A stretch of 64,000 bases of DNA. Origin: Hymenobacter nivis (lineage in GTDB: Bacteria > Bacteroidota > Bacteroidia > Cytophagales > Hymenobacteraceae). The notes beneath the pieces were generated by a model. It was not told the DNA's origin. It ran no database searches and saw nothing but the letters and a program-made list of their open reading frames with translations. Made by a program: the position numbers and the translations under genes. Where the stretch lies: the NCBI RefSeq assembly GCF_006439025.1, contig NZ_RCYZ01000008.1, positions 245,912 through 309,911 of the forward strand, in the 5' to 3' direction. Shown here in pieces: positions 26,363 to 35,094 of the stretch. Within the stretch, counting starts at the first letter, position 1. Each line of letters starts with the position of its first letter.

Positions 26363-27436
26363 CTAGCGGTTCGTGATTTCTACGTAGGCTTTGCCCGTCA
26401 CGGGCTGGCCGTTGTGGGTGCCGGTTACGCGGCACATGCCCTCCCAGTAGTACATGGTGAAGGCGTGAAAGAAGCGCAGGGCCAGCTCCTGGTTGGGCAC
26501 CAGGGGCTCCACGGTGAGGTCGTAGCCCTGGCCGGGTACCTGCACGCGCCACTTGGCGGGGTACTTTTTCTTCGATTTTGGGCTGGTCCAGTACGTGAGG
26601 GGCGTGAGCTGGAAATCGGGCCCCGAGAGGTGCAGGTTGCGGCCGCCGTCAGCGCTGAAGGTGCCGTTGTTGAGGTTTTCGCCGGTAGCGTTATTGCGCA
26701 GCGTGTTCAGCATCAGCTCCTCGCGGGGCTGGTCGAGCTGGATGCTGAGCCAGTCCCAGCCAATGTCTTTGCTCACGATGGCCGTGCAGTTCCACTGCCG
26801 GTCGTACCACAGCTCGCCGGTTACCTGGTGGGTTTTGCCGCCCACCGTGAGGGTGCCGGTGGTGGCCAGGCGCGGGTACGAGTAGTAGCCAGCCACAATG
26901 CCCTTGCCGTAGTTCTCGTAGCCCGTGCCGCCGCCGTGCAGCACCGCGGGCCGGGTGGGCACGGTGCTCAGGTTGATGGCGTAGCCCGCGTTTTGCTTGC
27001 CCGTGAAGGCCGCTTGCAGCTGGTACTTGCCCTCCTGGCCGTCAAATTTCCAGACCTCATTTCCCTTGTGCTCGCGCAAGCGCACGGGCAGCGAGTCGGT
27101 GAGCAGGCGCGGCAGCTTGCCCAGCTTATAGTCGTAACGGAACTGCTGGCCTTTAGGGTCGGTCAGGGCCACGTTCACCATCTGGTAGTCGTCCTTGCCG
27201 TCCTTCAGGTTGAAGTGGAAAAACACGTACTCCACGCCAAACTGCTCGCCGGTGGCTTGGTCGGTGAGGTGGCCGGTGAGGTACCACCACTCCAGCGAGT
27301 TTTTGGGGTGCACGGCCTCCTCCTGGGGCAGCACGGCGCGGGTGGCGGTGGAGTTGAAGCGGGTAGTCGGGACGGGCTTAAAAGTGGAACACGCGGAAAC
27401 CAGCAGTAAACCCAGGGCAAAAGTCAGAAATTTCAT
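26363..27436 (-). CDS. AttH/CrtC-type lipocalin-like lipoprotein
   Basis: The 357-residue product has a lipobox (LLLVSAC, Cys about 16). The body matches the AttH/carotenoid-1,2-hydratase (CrtC-like) family: SLEWWYLTGHLTD near the N-terminus, GVEYVFFHFNL, ELWYDRQW in the middle and GWDWLSIQLD. Members bind or act on hydrophobic compounds, and some hydrate carotenoids; no carotenoid gene is nearby, so the role is open. ATG 27436 gives the signal peptide; the frame extends upstream for 41 residues without signal character. Confidence 0.85.
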   Translation of the reverse strand: MKFLTFALGLLLVSACSTFKPVPTTRFNSTATRAVLPQEEAVHPKNSLEWWYLTGHLTDQATGEQFGVEYVFFHFNLKDGKDDYQMVNVALTDPKGQQFRYDYKLGKLPRLLTDSLPVRLREHKGNEVWKFDGQEGKYQLQAAFTGKQNAGYAINLSTVPTRPAVLHGGGTGYENYGKGIVAGYYSYPRLATTGTLTVGGKTHQVTGELWYDRQWNCTAIVSKDIGWDWLSIQLDQPREELMLNTLRNNATGENLNNGTFSADGGRNLHLSGPDFQLTPLTYWTSPKSKKKYPAKWRVQVPGQGYDLTVEPLVPNQELALRFFHAFTMYYWEGMCRVTGTHNGQPVTGKAYVEITNR

Positions 27437-27591
27437 ACCCTGCCAGAAGGCTTTTGGGCCCCGAAAAGTTTGGTCGAAACGGCTGTTTAGCTCCGGCGAA
27501 ACGGCTGGGTGAGCCAGTATTTGCTCCAGTTGTAAAAGCGGCGCGGGTGCCAAGGCCACGAAGGCGGCGAGGTGAGCGTGGTTTCGCCTAG

Positions 27592-28241
27592 CTACACTGT
27601 ATTGAGGGCAAGCGCGACCTCAACAACCGGTACTCCAGTTTTGGCAATAACCGCCATTTGTTTAGTTTCGAAACCAACAAAAGAAGCGGTTATAGTGAAG
27701 GAGGACTCTGCCTGTTCCTTCGGCACGGCCAATTGAAAGGTGCCGTCTGCTTTGGTTGAACACCAAATTTTTGTGTCTTTCAGCGAAACGGTAACGCTTG
27801 GTAGCCCCTCGTGGGTCGAGCCATCGGTTACCGTGCCTTCAACCAACACCTTCATTTGCAACTGACTGTTGTCCAGCTGAGCTGCTAATGGCGCCCCCGG
27901 TGGCCGTAGCTCCGTGGGCACTTGTGCCTGGGCCGCTGCGCCCACGCCTTCCCGCAGTCCCCACACCGCCACGGCTACCGCTAGCCAGGTGCGCCACCGG
28001 CTGGGGGCCCCACGGCCAGCGGCACAAGCGGCCGACTGAGCTGGTCGGCATAGAAGCGCCCGCAGGTGCGGCCCGTGGCCTGCTTTAGCATGGCCAGTAT
28101 CTCGCCGTCGGTTTTCTGGGTGAAGTCCACCACCGTTTTCTGGCAGGCGGCGCAGTGGCGGCCGGGGCCCCGGGGCGTCATGGCGGCCCAGCTTTCGGCG
28201 CAGGGCGTGGGGATGTGAACGGTGGTGGGGCGGGGGGCCAT
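27592..28241 (-). pseudogene. Zn-finger-like/TM/carboxypeptidase-regulatory-like protein, split by a frameshift
   Basis: The start at 28241 gives MAPRPTTVHIPTPC, then CAACQKTVVDFTQKTDGEIL and TCGRFYADQL. This Cys-containing N-terminal module precedes a membrane helix in related Hymenobacter proteins I recall. That frame runs into a stop at 27981. The expected continuation (membrane helix WRTWLAVAVAVWGLREG, then a CarboxypepD_reg-like domain to 27592) is in another frame. One extra G in the GGGGGCCCC run at 28003-28011 (plus strand) would restore a single frame of about 215 residues. It may be a true pseudogene, a sequencing error, or recoding at the homopolymer. Confidence 0.72.
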
Positions 28242-28401
28242 ATATAATGGAGTAGAAAGTGGTTGCTACCCTGATGCCGGACCCTGCCCGATTGCACACG
28301 GGGCCCCAGCAATTACCTGGCAACCCGCCCGGCCAGCCGCCCAAAACCTTGTACCTTAGGCAGCGTTGAATCGGTGTTGCCCGCCCTTGTCCCTGCTCGC
28401 T

Positions 28402-28923
28402 ATGGCTCCTTCTTTCCGCATCGCGGCGCTTGCGCTGCTGCTCACGCCTTTCGCGGGCCATGCCCAATCGAGCGGACTCGGGCTGGAAGTGCCGGCTCCG
28501 GCGGCGCCCAGCAAGGGGCATTTTCTGGCGGGAGCCTACGCGGCGGGCGGCTACCTGCCGCTGAATACGCCCGCGACCTACGGCTATGGGGTGCAGCCCT
28601 ACCTGCGCTACCAACTGGGCACGAGTGCCACCGGCCGGCCGCGCCCTTTTGTGCAATACACCTTCGCCCCGTACCAGCTGCAAGCCTACGGCGCGGGGGC
28701 CCCCTACGGCCCCGAGGGTGGCGCCCTGCCGGCCAATGCCGGGTTTGCGCCGCTGGCCCTGCGCAACGGGCCGTATAACAATAGTTATAACGGATATAAC
28801 GGCTACGGGGGCGGCACGGGCACCGTGTCGGTGGGCGTGCCGGTGCGGATTGGCAACGGCTCGGCGGTGCTGAGCGTGGGTGGCAGCGTAGGCCGCAGCG
28901 TGCTCAACAGCTTCCTGCGCTGA
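28402..28923 (+). CDS. Small secreted protein, unknown
   Basis: The 173-residue product has a signal peptide (MAPSFRIAALALLLTPFAGHAQ). The mature part (HFLAGAYAAGGYLPLNTPATY, split by eye; YLRYQLGTSA; RPFVQYTFAPYQLQAYG) has the alternating pattern of a small outer-membrane barrel. It ends with a Tyr/Asn/Gly-rich loop and VSVGVPVRIGNGSAVLSVGG. I cannot name a family. ATG 28402 is used because it gives the signal; a 12-residue upstream extension is possible. Confidence 0.72.
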   Translation: MAPSFRIAALALLLTPFAGHAQSSGLGLEVPAPAAPSKGHFLAGAYAAGGYLPLNTPATYGYGVQPYLRYQLGTSATGRPRPFVQYTFAPYQLQAYGAGAPYGPEGGALPANAGFAPLALRNGPYNNSYNGYNGYGGGTGTVSVGVPVRIGNGSAVLSVGGSVGRSVLNSFLR

Positions 28924-29004
28924 GGCGGCGGCGGGGCCCCAGCAAACCATAAGCCGCCCGGCGGCCCTATCTTTTGCCCCTCAAACCCGCTCCGCTTGCC
29001 CTTC

Positions 29005-30741
29005 ATGCCGTCCGATAACTCCCTTTTTCGCCGCAAAACCATCGCGGCCATCCTCCAAAACCCGCCCGCCGACCACGACGGGCCCGGCGGTGGCCTGGAG
29101 CGCCACCTCACCGTGCGCGACCTCACCGGGCTGGGCATTGCGGCCATCATCGGGGCCGGTATTTTCAGCACCATCGGCAAGGCCAGCCTCGACGGGGGCC
29201 CCGCCGTGTCGATGCTGTTCGTGTTCACGGCGGTGGCCTGCGCGTTTTCGGCGCTGTGCTACGCCCAGTTCGCGGCCACCATTCCCGTCAGCGGCTCGGC
29301 CTACACCTACGCCTACGCCTCGTTCGGCGAGCTGGCTGCCTGGATCATCGGCTGGGCCCTCATCATGGAGTACGCGGTGGGCAACATCGTGGTGGCCATT
29401 TCGTGGAGCGACTACTTCACGGGCCTGATGGACGGCATCGGCTGGCACATTCCGGCCTACCTCAGCACCGGGGCCCAGGGGGCCTACCAGGGCTACACCG
29501 CCGTAGTAAATATTATAGAAGCCCACCAGCCGCTGGCCCAGGCCACGGCGGCCCAGCTCGAAGGCTACAAAATCTGGAATTCGGCGCCGGTGCTGTTTGG
29601 CGACTGGCACTTGGTGGCCGACGTGCCGGCGTTCGGCATCACGGTGCTCATCACGGGGCTCGTCTACGTTGGTATTAAGGAGAGCAAGTACGCTTCCAAC
29701 CTACTGGTGGTGTTGAAGTTGGTGGTGGTGGCGGTGGTTATTGCCGTGGGCGCCTTTTATATCAAGCCGGCCAACTGGCACCCGTTTGCGCCCCACGGGG
29801 TGGGCGGCGTGCTCAAGGGCGTGTCGGCGGTGTTTTTCGCCTACATCGGCTTCGACGCCATTTCCACCACGGCCGAGGAGTGCAAAAACCCCCAGCGCGA
29901 CCTGCCCCGGGCCATGATGTACGCCCTCATCATTTGCACGGTGCTCTATGTGGTCATCACGCTGGTGCTCACCGGCATGGTGCCCTACACCGAACTGGGC
30001 GTGGGCGACCCGCTCTCGTTCGTGTTTGCCCGGGTGGGGCTGCCGCGCCTCTCGGGCCTGGTGGCCGTGAGCGCCGTGTTTGCTATGGCCTCGGTGTTGC
30101 TGGTGTTTCAGCTGGGGCAGCCGCGCATCTGGCTCACCATGGCCCGCGACGGCCTGCTGCCCACCGTGTTCACCCGCATCCACCCACGCTTCCACACGCC
30201 CTCGTTTGCCACCATCGTCACGGGCATCTTCGTGGGCGTGCCGGCCCTGATTTTGAACATGGACCTAGTGGTGGACCTCACCAGCATCGGCACCCTGTTC
30301 GCGTTTGCGCTGGTGTGCGGCGGCATCCTCATCATCGACCCCTACGGCCGCTCCGAGGCCCGCTTCACCGTGCCGTATATCAATGGCAAGTGGCTGGTAT
30401 TCATTATTCTGCTTATTGGTGGGGCCCTGCTCTGGCGATACAACCAGGCCGAGGTGCGCACCTTCGCCCACATGGCTAGCTTCGGCGAAGGCTACGAGGG
30501 CTTCCGCCACCAGATTCCGATGCTCGTGTTCCTGCTGTTTTGCGGGGGTCTGGCGGTAGTATCGTTCCAGAAAAACCTCTCGCTGCTGCCCACCCTGGGC
30601 CTGCTCATCAACCTGTATTTGATGACGCAGCTTGGCATCAGCAACTGGGTGCTGTTCTTCGCCTGGCTGCTCATCGGGCTGGTGGTGTACTTCGGCTATG
30701 GCCACAAACACTCGCGGCTGAACCAAGCCGCTAACATTTAG
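29005..30741 (+). CDS. APC-family amino acid permease
   Basis: The 578-residue inner-membrane transporter has at least 12 hydrophobic segments. It shows the APC signature in TM1 (TGLGIAAIIGAGIFSTIG), SGSAYTYAYASFGELAAWIIG in TM3 and FFAYIGFDAISTTAEECKNP in TM6. The family moves amino acids with protons or by exchange. The cationic amino acid transporter subgroup fits best by overall length and the AEE(C/A)KNP motif. The exact substrate is unknown. ATG 29005 is chosen over an upstream TTG three codons earlier. Confidence 0.93.
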   Translation: MPSDNSLFRRKTIAAILQNPPADHDGPGGGLERHLTVRDLTGLGIAAIIGAGIFSTIGKASLDGGPAVSMLFVFTAVACAFSALCYAQFAATIPVSGSAYTYAYASFGELAAWIIGWALIMEYAVGNIVVAISWSDYFTGLMDGIGWHIPAYLSTGAQGAYQGYTAVVNIIEAHQPLAQATAAQLEGYKIWNSAPVLFGDWHLVADVPAFGITVLITGLVYVGIKESKYASNLLVVLKLVVVAVVIAVGAFYIKPANWHPFAPHGVGGVLKGVSAVFFAYIGFDAISTTAEECKNPQRDLPRAMMYALIICTVLYVVITLVLTGMVPYTELGVGDPLSFVFARVGLPRLSGLVAVSAVFAMASVLLVFQLGQPRIWLTMARDGLLPTVFTRIHPRFHTPSFATIVTGIFVGVPALILNMDLVVDLTSIGTLFAFALVCGGILIIDPYGRSEARFTVPYINGKWLVFIILLIGGALLWRYNQAEVRTFAHMASFGEGYEGFRHQIPMLVFLLFCGGLAVVSFQKNLSLLPTLGLLINLYLMTQLGISNWVLFFAWLLIGLVVYFGYGHKHSRLNQAANI

Positions 30742-30823
30742 GGACCCCGGCGAGGTGGGGGAGGCCGGTACTTTCTGCTACATTGCGGGCCCGGCCCGCT
30801 ACTGCTCAGCTGCTTTTCCCTTT

Positions 30824-33241
30824 ATGCGCTTCGTTCCGCTTTTCCTCTTGGCCGCCGGCTTCTTGCTGGGGCCCCCGCCCGCCCGCGCCCAGCAGCCCCA
30901 GAAACTGTGGTACCGGGCCCCCGCCGCCACCTGGACGGAGGCCCTGCCGGTGGGCAACGGCCGGCTCGGGGCCATGGTGTTTGGGCGGCCGGGCGAAGAG
31001 CTGCTCTCGCTCAACGAGAGCAGCCTGTGGTCGGGTGGGCCGGCCAATCTCAACCCCAACCCCACGGCAGCCAGCTACTTGCCCCAGGTGCGGGCGGCGC
31101 TTGCGCGCGAAGACTACCAGCAGGCCGAGGCCCTGTGCCGTCAGATGCAGGGCCTCTACACGGAGGCCTACATGCCACTGGGCGACGTGGCCATCAAGCA
31201 GTCCTTCGCCGGGGCCCCCACTGATTACTACCGCGACCTGGACCTGGCCGACGCCACGGCCCACACCCAGTTTACGGCGGGCGGCGTGCAGTACAGCCGC
31301 GAGGTGCTGGCCTCGGCCCCCGACCAAGTGATTGCGGTGCGGTTCCGAAGCAGCCGCAAGGGCGGGCTCACTTTCGACGTGTCGGCTAATAGCCAGCTGC
31401 GCTTTGCCGTGGCCCCGGCCGGGGCCGACGAGCTGGTGCTGCGCGGCCGGGCGCCCGCCCACGCCGACCCCAACTACGTGGATTACAACGCCCAGCCCGT
31501 GGTGTACGAGGCACCCGGCGGGTGCCGCGGCATGCGCTTCGAACTGCGCCTGAAGGCCAAGAGCCGGGGCGGCACCGTGGCCACCGACGCCGCCGGCCTG
31601 CACGTGCGCGGGGCCACCGAGGCGGTGCTCTACCTCTCGGCCGCCACCAGCTTCAACGGGTACGACAAGTGCCCCGACCGCGACGGCCAAGACGAGGACC
31701 GCCGGGCGGCTGGCTACCTGGCCCCGGCGTTTGCCCAGTCGTTTGAGGACCTGCGCCAGCGCCACGTGCGTGACTACCAGCAGTACTTCCGCCGCGTGCG
31801 CCTCGACCTGGGCCCCGACCCGGCGGGGGCCCCGCTCGCCACCCTCGAGCGCCTCAAGCGCTACGCCGACGGGGCCCCCGACCCCGCCCTTGAAGCCCTC
31901 TACTACCAGTACGGGCGCTATTTGCTGATTGCCTGCTCGCGGCCGGGCGGGCAGGCGGCCAACCTGCAGGGTATTTGGAACAACAGCGTGCGGCCCCCGT
32001 GGAGCAGCAACTACACCACCAACATCAACACGGAGATGAATTACTGGCCGGCCGAAACCGCCAACCTCTCCGAGCTGCACGAGCCCCTGCTAGCCCTCGT
32101 GCAGACGCTGGCTGTGACCGGGCGCGCCACGGCCCAGAACTTCTACGGAGCCAAGGGCTGGGCCGTGCACCACAACTCCGACATCTGGGCCACGAGCAAC
32201 CCGGTGGGCGACCTGGGTAAGGGGCAGCCCATGTGGGCCAACTGGAACATGGGCAGCCCCTGGCTGAGCCAGCACCTGTGGGAGCACTACCGCTTTACCA
32301 ACGACTCTAACTACCTGCGCACCGCGGCCTACCCGATGATGAAGGACGCCGCCCTGTTCTGCCTCGACTACCTGGTGGCCGACAAAAATGGTCTGCTGGT
32401 GACCATGCCCTCAACGTCGCCCGAGAACATCTTCATCACCGAAAAAGGCGAAAAGGGCAGTATCTCGGTGGCCTCCACGATGGACATGTCCATCATCCGC
32501 GACCTGTTCCGCAACACCATCGAGGCGTCGGAAGCGCTGGGCGTGGACGCCGATTTCCGCCAGCTGCTGGTGGCGCGGCAGGCCCAGCTGTTCCCGTTCC
32601 ACATCGGCCGCAAGGGCAACCTCCAGGAGTGGTATAAAGACTGGGACGACGCCGAGCCCCACCACCGGCACGTGTCGCACCTGTTTGGGCTGTACCCGGG
32701 CCGGCAGATTTCGCCGCTCGGCACGCCCGACCTGGCCGCCGCCGCCCGCCGCACCCTGGAGCTGCGTGGCGACGAAGGCACCGGCTGGAGTTTGGCCTGG
32801 AAAATTAACTTCTGGGCCCGCCTGCACGACGGCGACCACGCCCACCTGTTGCTGCGCAACCTGCTGCACCTCACCGGCTTGGCAAACACCCAGTACAACA
32901 CCGGCGGTGGCAGCTACCCCAACTTGTTCTGCGCCCACCCGCCGTTCCAGATCGACGGCAACTTCGGGGGCACCGCGGGCATCGGCGAAATGCTGCTCCA
33001 AAGCCAGGACGGGGCCCTCGACCTGCTGCCCGCCTTGCCTGCTGCCTGGCCCACTGGCCGCGTAACCGGCCTGCGCGCCCGCGGCGGCTTCGAGGTGGAC
33101 CTGGCCTGGCAAAACGGCAAGCTGCTGGCCGCCACCGTGCGCAGCACCACCGGCACGGCCACCCGCGTGCGCTACGGCAGCAAAGAGGTAGCTGTGCAGC
33201 TCCGCCCGGGCCAGTCCCGTAAGCTGGGGTCCTCTTTGTAA
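30824..33241 (+). CDS. Secreted GH95 alpha-L-fucosidase/galactosidase-type glycosidase
   Basis: The 805-residue product has a signal peptide (MRFVPLFLLAAGFLLG..ARA). It matches GH95 throughout: N-terminal WTEALPVGNGRLGAMVFG, the catalytic (alpha/alpha)6 phrases WSSNYTTNINTEMNYWPAE, GWAVHHNSDIWATSNP, TMPSTSPENIF and GDEGTGWSLAWKINFWARL. In the studied bifidobacterial enzyme, Asn residues of the NIN motif, a Glu and the Asp before EGTGW act in inverting catalysis; the equivalents look present. GH95 enzymes remove alpha-1,2-fucose (or galactose) from glycans. No SusCD-like pair is adjacent, so it is not in a typical polysaccharide-utilisation locus here. Confidence 0.93.
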   Translation: MRFVPLFLLAAGFLLGPPPARAQQPQKLWYRAPAATWTEALPVGNGRLGAMVFGRPGEELLSLNESSLWSGGPANLNPNPTAASYLPQVRAALAREDYQQAEALCRQMQGLYTEAYMPLGDVAIKQSFAGAPTDYYRDLDLADATAHTQFTAGGVQYSREVLASAPDQVIAVRFRSSRKGGLTFDVSANSQLRFAVAPAGADELVLRGRAPAHADPNYVDYNAQPVVYEAPGGCRGMRFELRLKAKSRGGTVATDAAGLHVRGATEAVLYLSAATSFNGYDKCPDRDGQDEDRRAAGYLAPAFAQSFEDLRQRHVRDYQQYFRRVRLDLGPDPAGAPLATLERLKRYADGAPDPALEALYYQYGRYLLIACSRPGGQAANLQGIWNNSVRPPWSSNYTTNINTEMNYWPAETANLSELHEPLLALVQTLAVTGRATAQNFYGAKGWAVHHNSDIWATSNPVGDLGKGQPMWANWNMGSPWLSQHLWEHYRFTNDSNYLRTAAYPMMKDAALFCLDYLVADKNGLLVTMPSTSPENIFITEKGEKGSISVASTMDMSIIRDLFRNTIEASEALGVDADFRQLLVARQAQLFPFHIGRKGNLQEWYKDWDDAEPHHRHVSHLFGLYPGRQISPLGTPDLAAAARRTLELRGDEGTGWSLAWKINFWARLHDGDHAHLLLRNLLHLTGLANTQYNTGGGSYPNLFCAHPPFQIDGNFGGTAGIGEMLLQSQDGALDLLPALPAAWPTGRVTGLRARGGFEVDLAWQNGKLLAATVRSTTGTATRVRYGSKEVAVQLRPGQSRKLGSSL

Positions 33242-33341
33242 CCAGCTGTCCGCTAGACAATAACTTTACTGGGTTCGCGCTGGCCCCACGCTGCACTGCT
33301 GGGCCCCCAGAGCCTGCGCCTGCACTAAACCCGCCCGCCCT

Positions 33342-33890
33342 GTGGTTCAGACTAGCTTGCTCACCTTCCGCCTGCACGGCACCATCCCGGCCGCTGCCGC
33401 GCGCGAACTGCAAGCTGCCCGGGCCCAGCCCCTGCCCGCCGGCACCAGCCACCACCGGGCCCAAAAGCAGTTCTTCGCCCGCTTCGACGCCGTGCTCGAC
33501 CGGGGCCCCAGCGGCCCGCGCTTCTTCGAAGACGAGAAAGTCGCCGAAGTGCTGGCCGGTGAAATCCTGATGCTGGCCGAAACTGGCTTCGTCGTGCACG
33601 GCTTCGCCATTTTGCCCAACCACGCCCACCTCGTGCTGCACCTGCCGGCCAGCAGCGGCCTATCCTTCGCCAAAGCCCTCGACCTACTCCACCTGCGCAC
33701 CGGCACCGCCTGCCGCCACCTGCTGCGCCCCAAGCTGCCACCTGAGGCCGAGTTCTGGCAAACCGGCTGGCTCGAAGTGCCGCTGCTCGACGCCGCTGAG
33801 CTGGCCGGGGCCCTGGCCTACGTGCACAGCAACGCCCGGGCCGCGGGCCAGCCCGCCCGGTTCCAAGCCTGGCCTTACTTGAATGAGTGA
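33342..33890 (+). CDS. RAYT/Y1-type (HUH) transposase-like protein
   Basis: The 182-residue protein carries an HUH metal motif, His-Ala-His, in AILPNHAHLVLHL (His about 94 and 96). A candidate catalytic Tyr is in LAYVHSNARAAGQ (about 160), matching YIHNNPVKAG of REP-associated tyrosine transposases. The family-typical EFWQTGWLEV and terminal FQAWPYLNE are also present, so it looks full-length with its active-site residues. Such proteins nick single-stranded DNA at palindromic REP ends and are usually single-copy and vertically kept. The start is GTG 33342 by default. No insertion-sequence ends were seen; a 53-bp palindrome follows at 33894-33946. Confidence 0.8.
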   Translation: MVQTSLLTFRLHGTIPAAAARELQAARAQPLPAGTSHHRAQKQFFARFDAVLDRGPSGPRFFEDEKVAEVLAGEILMLAETGFVVHGFAILPNHAHLVLHLPASSGLSFAKALDLLHLRTGTACRHLLRPKLPPEAEFWQTGWLEVPLLDAAELAGALAYVHSNARAAGQPARFQAWPYLNE

Positions 33891-33893
33891 GGA

Positions 33894-33946
33894 GGAAAAC
33901 GGGTGCGTAAAAAACCCATAATTAATTTTTTACGCACCCGTTTTCC
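33894..33946. terminator. Bidirectional terminator (21-bp perfect arms)
   Basis: GGAAAACGGGTGCGTAAAAA (33894-33913, then A) pairs exactly with 33926-33946 across an 11-nt AT-rich loop. It lies 3 bp after the RAYT-like stop and 3 bp before the transporter stop. The outer sequence differs from the REP-like repeats at 15989 and 21787. Confidence 0.88.
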
Positions 33947-33949
33947 ACC

Positions 33950-34939
33950 TCACCGCGCCCGGTGGATGATGAACACACCGGCTAAAATAATGGCCATGCC
34001 CGCCGCGTGCCACAGGTTGAACGCCTCGCCGTCGAGGGCCCCCAGGCCCAGCGCCACGATGGGGATAAGGTAGGTGCTGGACGAAGCAAACAGGGCCGTA
34101 GATTGCTGAAGAAGCTTGTTGAACAGCACCATAGCCACGGCCGTGCTCATGGTAGCCAGCAGGGCTATGTAGCCAAACGCCGCCCAGGCCCCCGGCACCA
34201 CCGCCAGCTTTTGCACAAAAGCAGTGCCCAGCAGCAGGTAGGCCAGCGCCGGCCCCCCGATGAGCAGCAGCAGCACCGCCGTAACGGTAAGCGGCGGTAA
34301 CCCGCTTAATTTATATTTTATCACGTTAACGCTCAAGCCATAGCCGGCCGTGGCCACCACAATATAAAGGCCGTACCAGGCATTGCTGGCCCCGGCCGGG
34401 GCCGTGGCCGCGCCGGCTCCGCCCAGGCCCATCAGCACCACCGTGCCCAGCAGGCCCAGTCCCACGCCCAGCGTACGGGCCCCCGTGAGACGCTGCCCAA
34501 ATAGTAGGGCCCCCACCAGCAGCGCAAACACCGCCGTGAGGGCGTTGAGCACGCCCGCCAGCCCCGAGGCCAACCGCGTTTCGGCGTAGGCAAATAGAAA
34601 AGCCGGCAGCAGGGTGCCCACTACGCCGCTTAATGCCAGCCACTTGAAGCGGCTGCGCTCCACCCGCCCCACCTGGCGCACGGCAAACGGCAGCAGCAGC
34701 AGCGCCGCCACGCTCACGCGGCAGGCCCCCAGTTCCAGGGCCGAAAATACCACCAGCCCCTTCTTCATCAGGATGAACGACGTGCCCCAGATGGTGGCCA
34801 GCAGCAGCAGCAGGCCCCAGGCCGCGGCGGGTGCGGCCGGGGGCCCTGGGGCCGGGGGCGTCAGGGGTACTTCGGGGGCCGCGGCCACGGCGGGCGGTAC
34901 GGAAACGGGGGCGGCCGCCAGCGGCGATGATATGGGCAT
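33950..34939 (-). CDS. EamA/DMT-family transporter
   Basis: The 329-residue protein has a Pro/Ala-rich N-terminus and ten predicted membrane helices in two EamA halves. Visible are TIWGTSFILMKKGLVVFSAL, LNALTAVFALLVGALLFGQRL in the first half and LLATMSTAVAMVLFNKLLQQ, SSTYLIPIVALGLGALDGEAF (both split by eye) in the second. DMT proteins export or import small metabolites; the substrate is unknown. ATG 34939 is the only ATG before the first helix. Confidence 0.9.
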   Translation of the reverse strand: MPISSPLAAAPVSVPPAVAAAPEVPLTPPAPGPPAAPAAAWGLLLLLATIWGTSFILMKKGLVVFSALELGACRVSVAALLLLPFAVRQVGRVERSRFKWLALSGVVGTLLPAFLFAYAETRLASGLAGVLNALTAVFALLVGALLFGQRLTGARTLGVGLGLLGTVVLMGLGGAGAATAPAGASNAWYGLYIVVATAGYGLSVNVIKYKLSGLPPLTVTAVLLLLIGGPALAYLLLGTAFVQKLAVVPGAWAAFGYIALLATMSTAVAMVLFNKLLQQSTALFASSSTYLIPIVALGLGALDGEAFNLWHAAGMAIILAGVFIIHRAR

Positions 34940-35036
34940 AGTACAAATGTTCGGTTACCGTTCAACCAGAATATCCGGCGGTTCGCCCGGTAAATAAAGG
35001 CGTTGCCGGAGCCGAACCCAACGGGTAATTAAGCTG

Positions 35037-35068
35037 TTTTAATCTTCGTCAATCCAGCCGTAATTTTG
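35037..35068 (+). promoter_or_regulatory. Predicted Bacteroidota promoter of hemA
   Basis: A -7 element TAATTTTG (35061-35068) has a TTTT at 35037-35040 in the -33 position, 20 bp apart. The match to TTTG-N19..23-TAnnTTTG is good but the -33 is imperfect. Transcription would start about 20 bp before the hemA ATG. Confidence 0.55.
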
Positions 35069-35094
35069 TGGCCCGGTTCCCTCCCGGTTTCCCT

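Noticed and set aside
28242..28950. Upstream extension of the frameshifted gene's second frame
   Set aside because: The extended frame is antisense to the secreted-protein gene at 28402, and its residues have no domain; the true start is at 28241 in the other frame.
30806..32080. Minus-strand open frame of about 424 codons opposite the GH95 gene
   Set aside because: Antisense shadow of a clear glycosidase gene.
33342..33946. Complete insertion sequence around the RAYT-like gene
   Set aside because: No terminal repeats or target duplications were found; the palindrome after the gene is a bidirectional terminator with a different sequence from the REP-like repeats.
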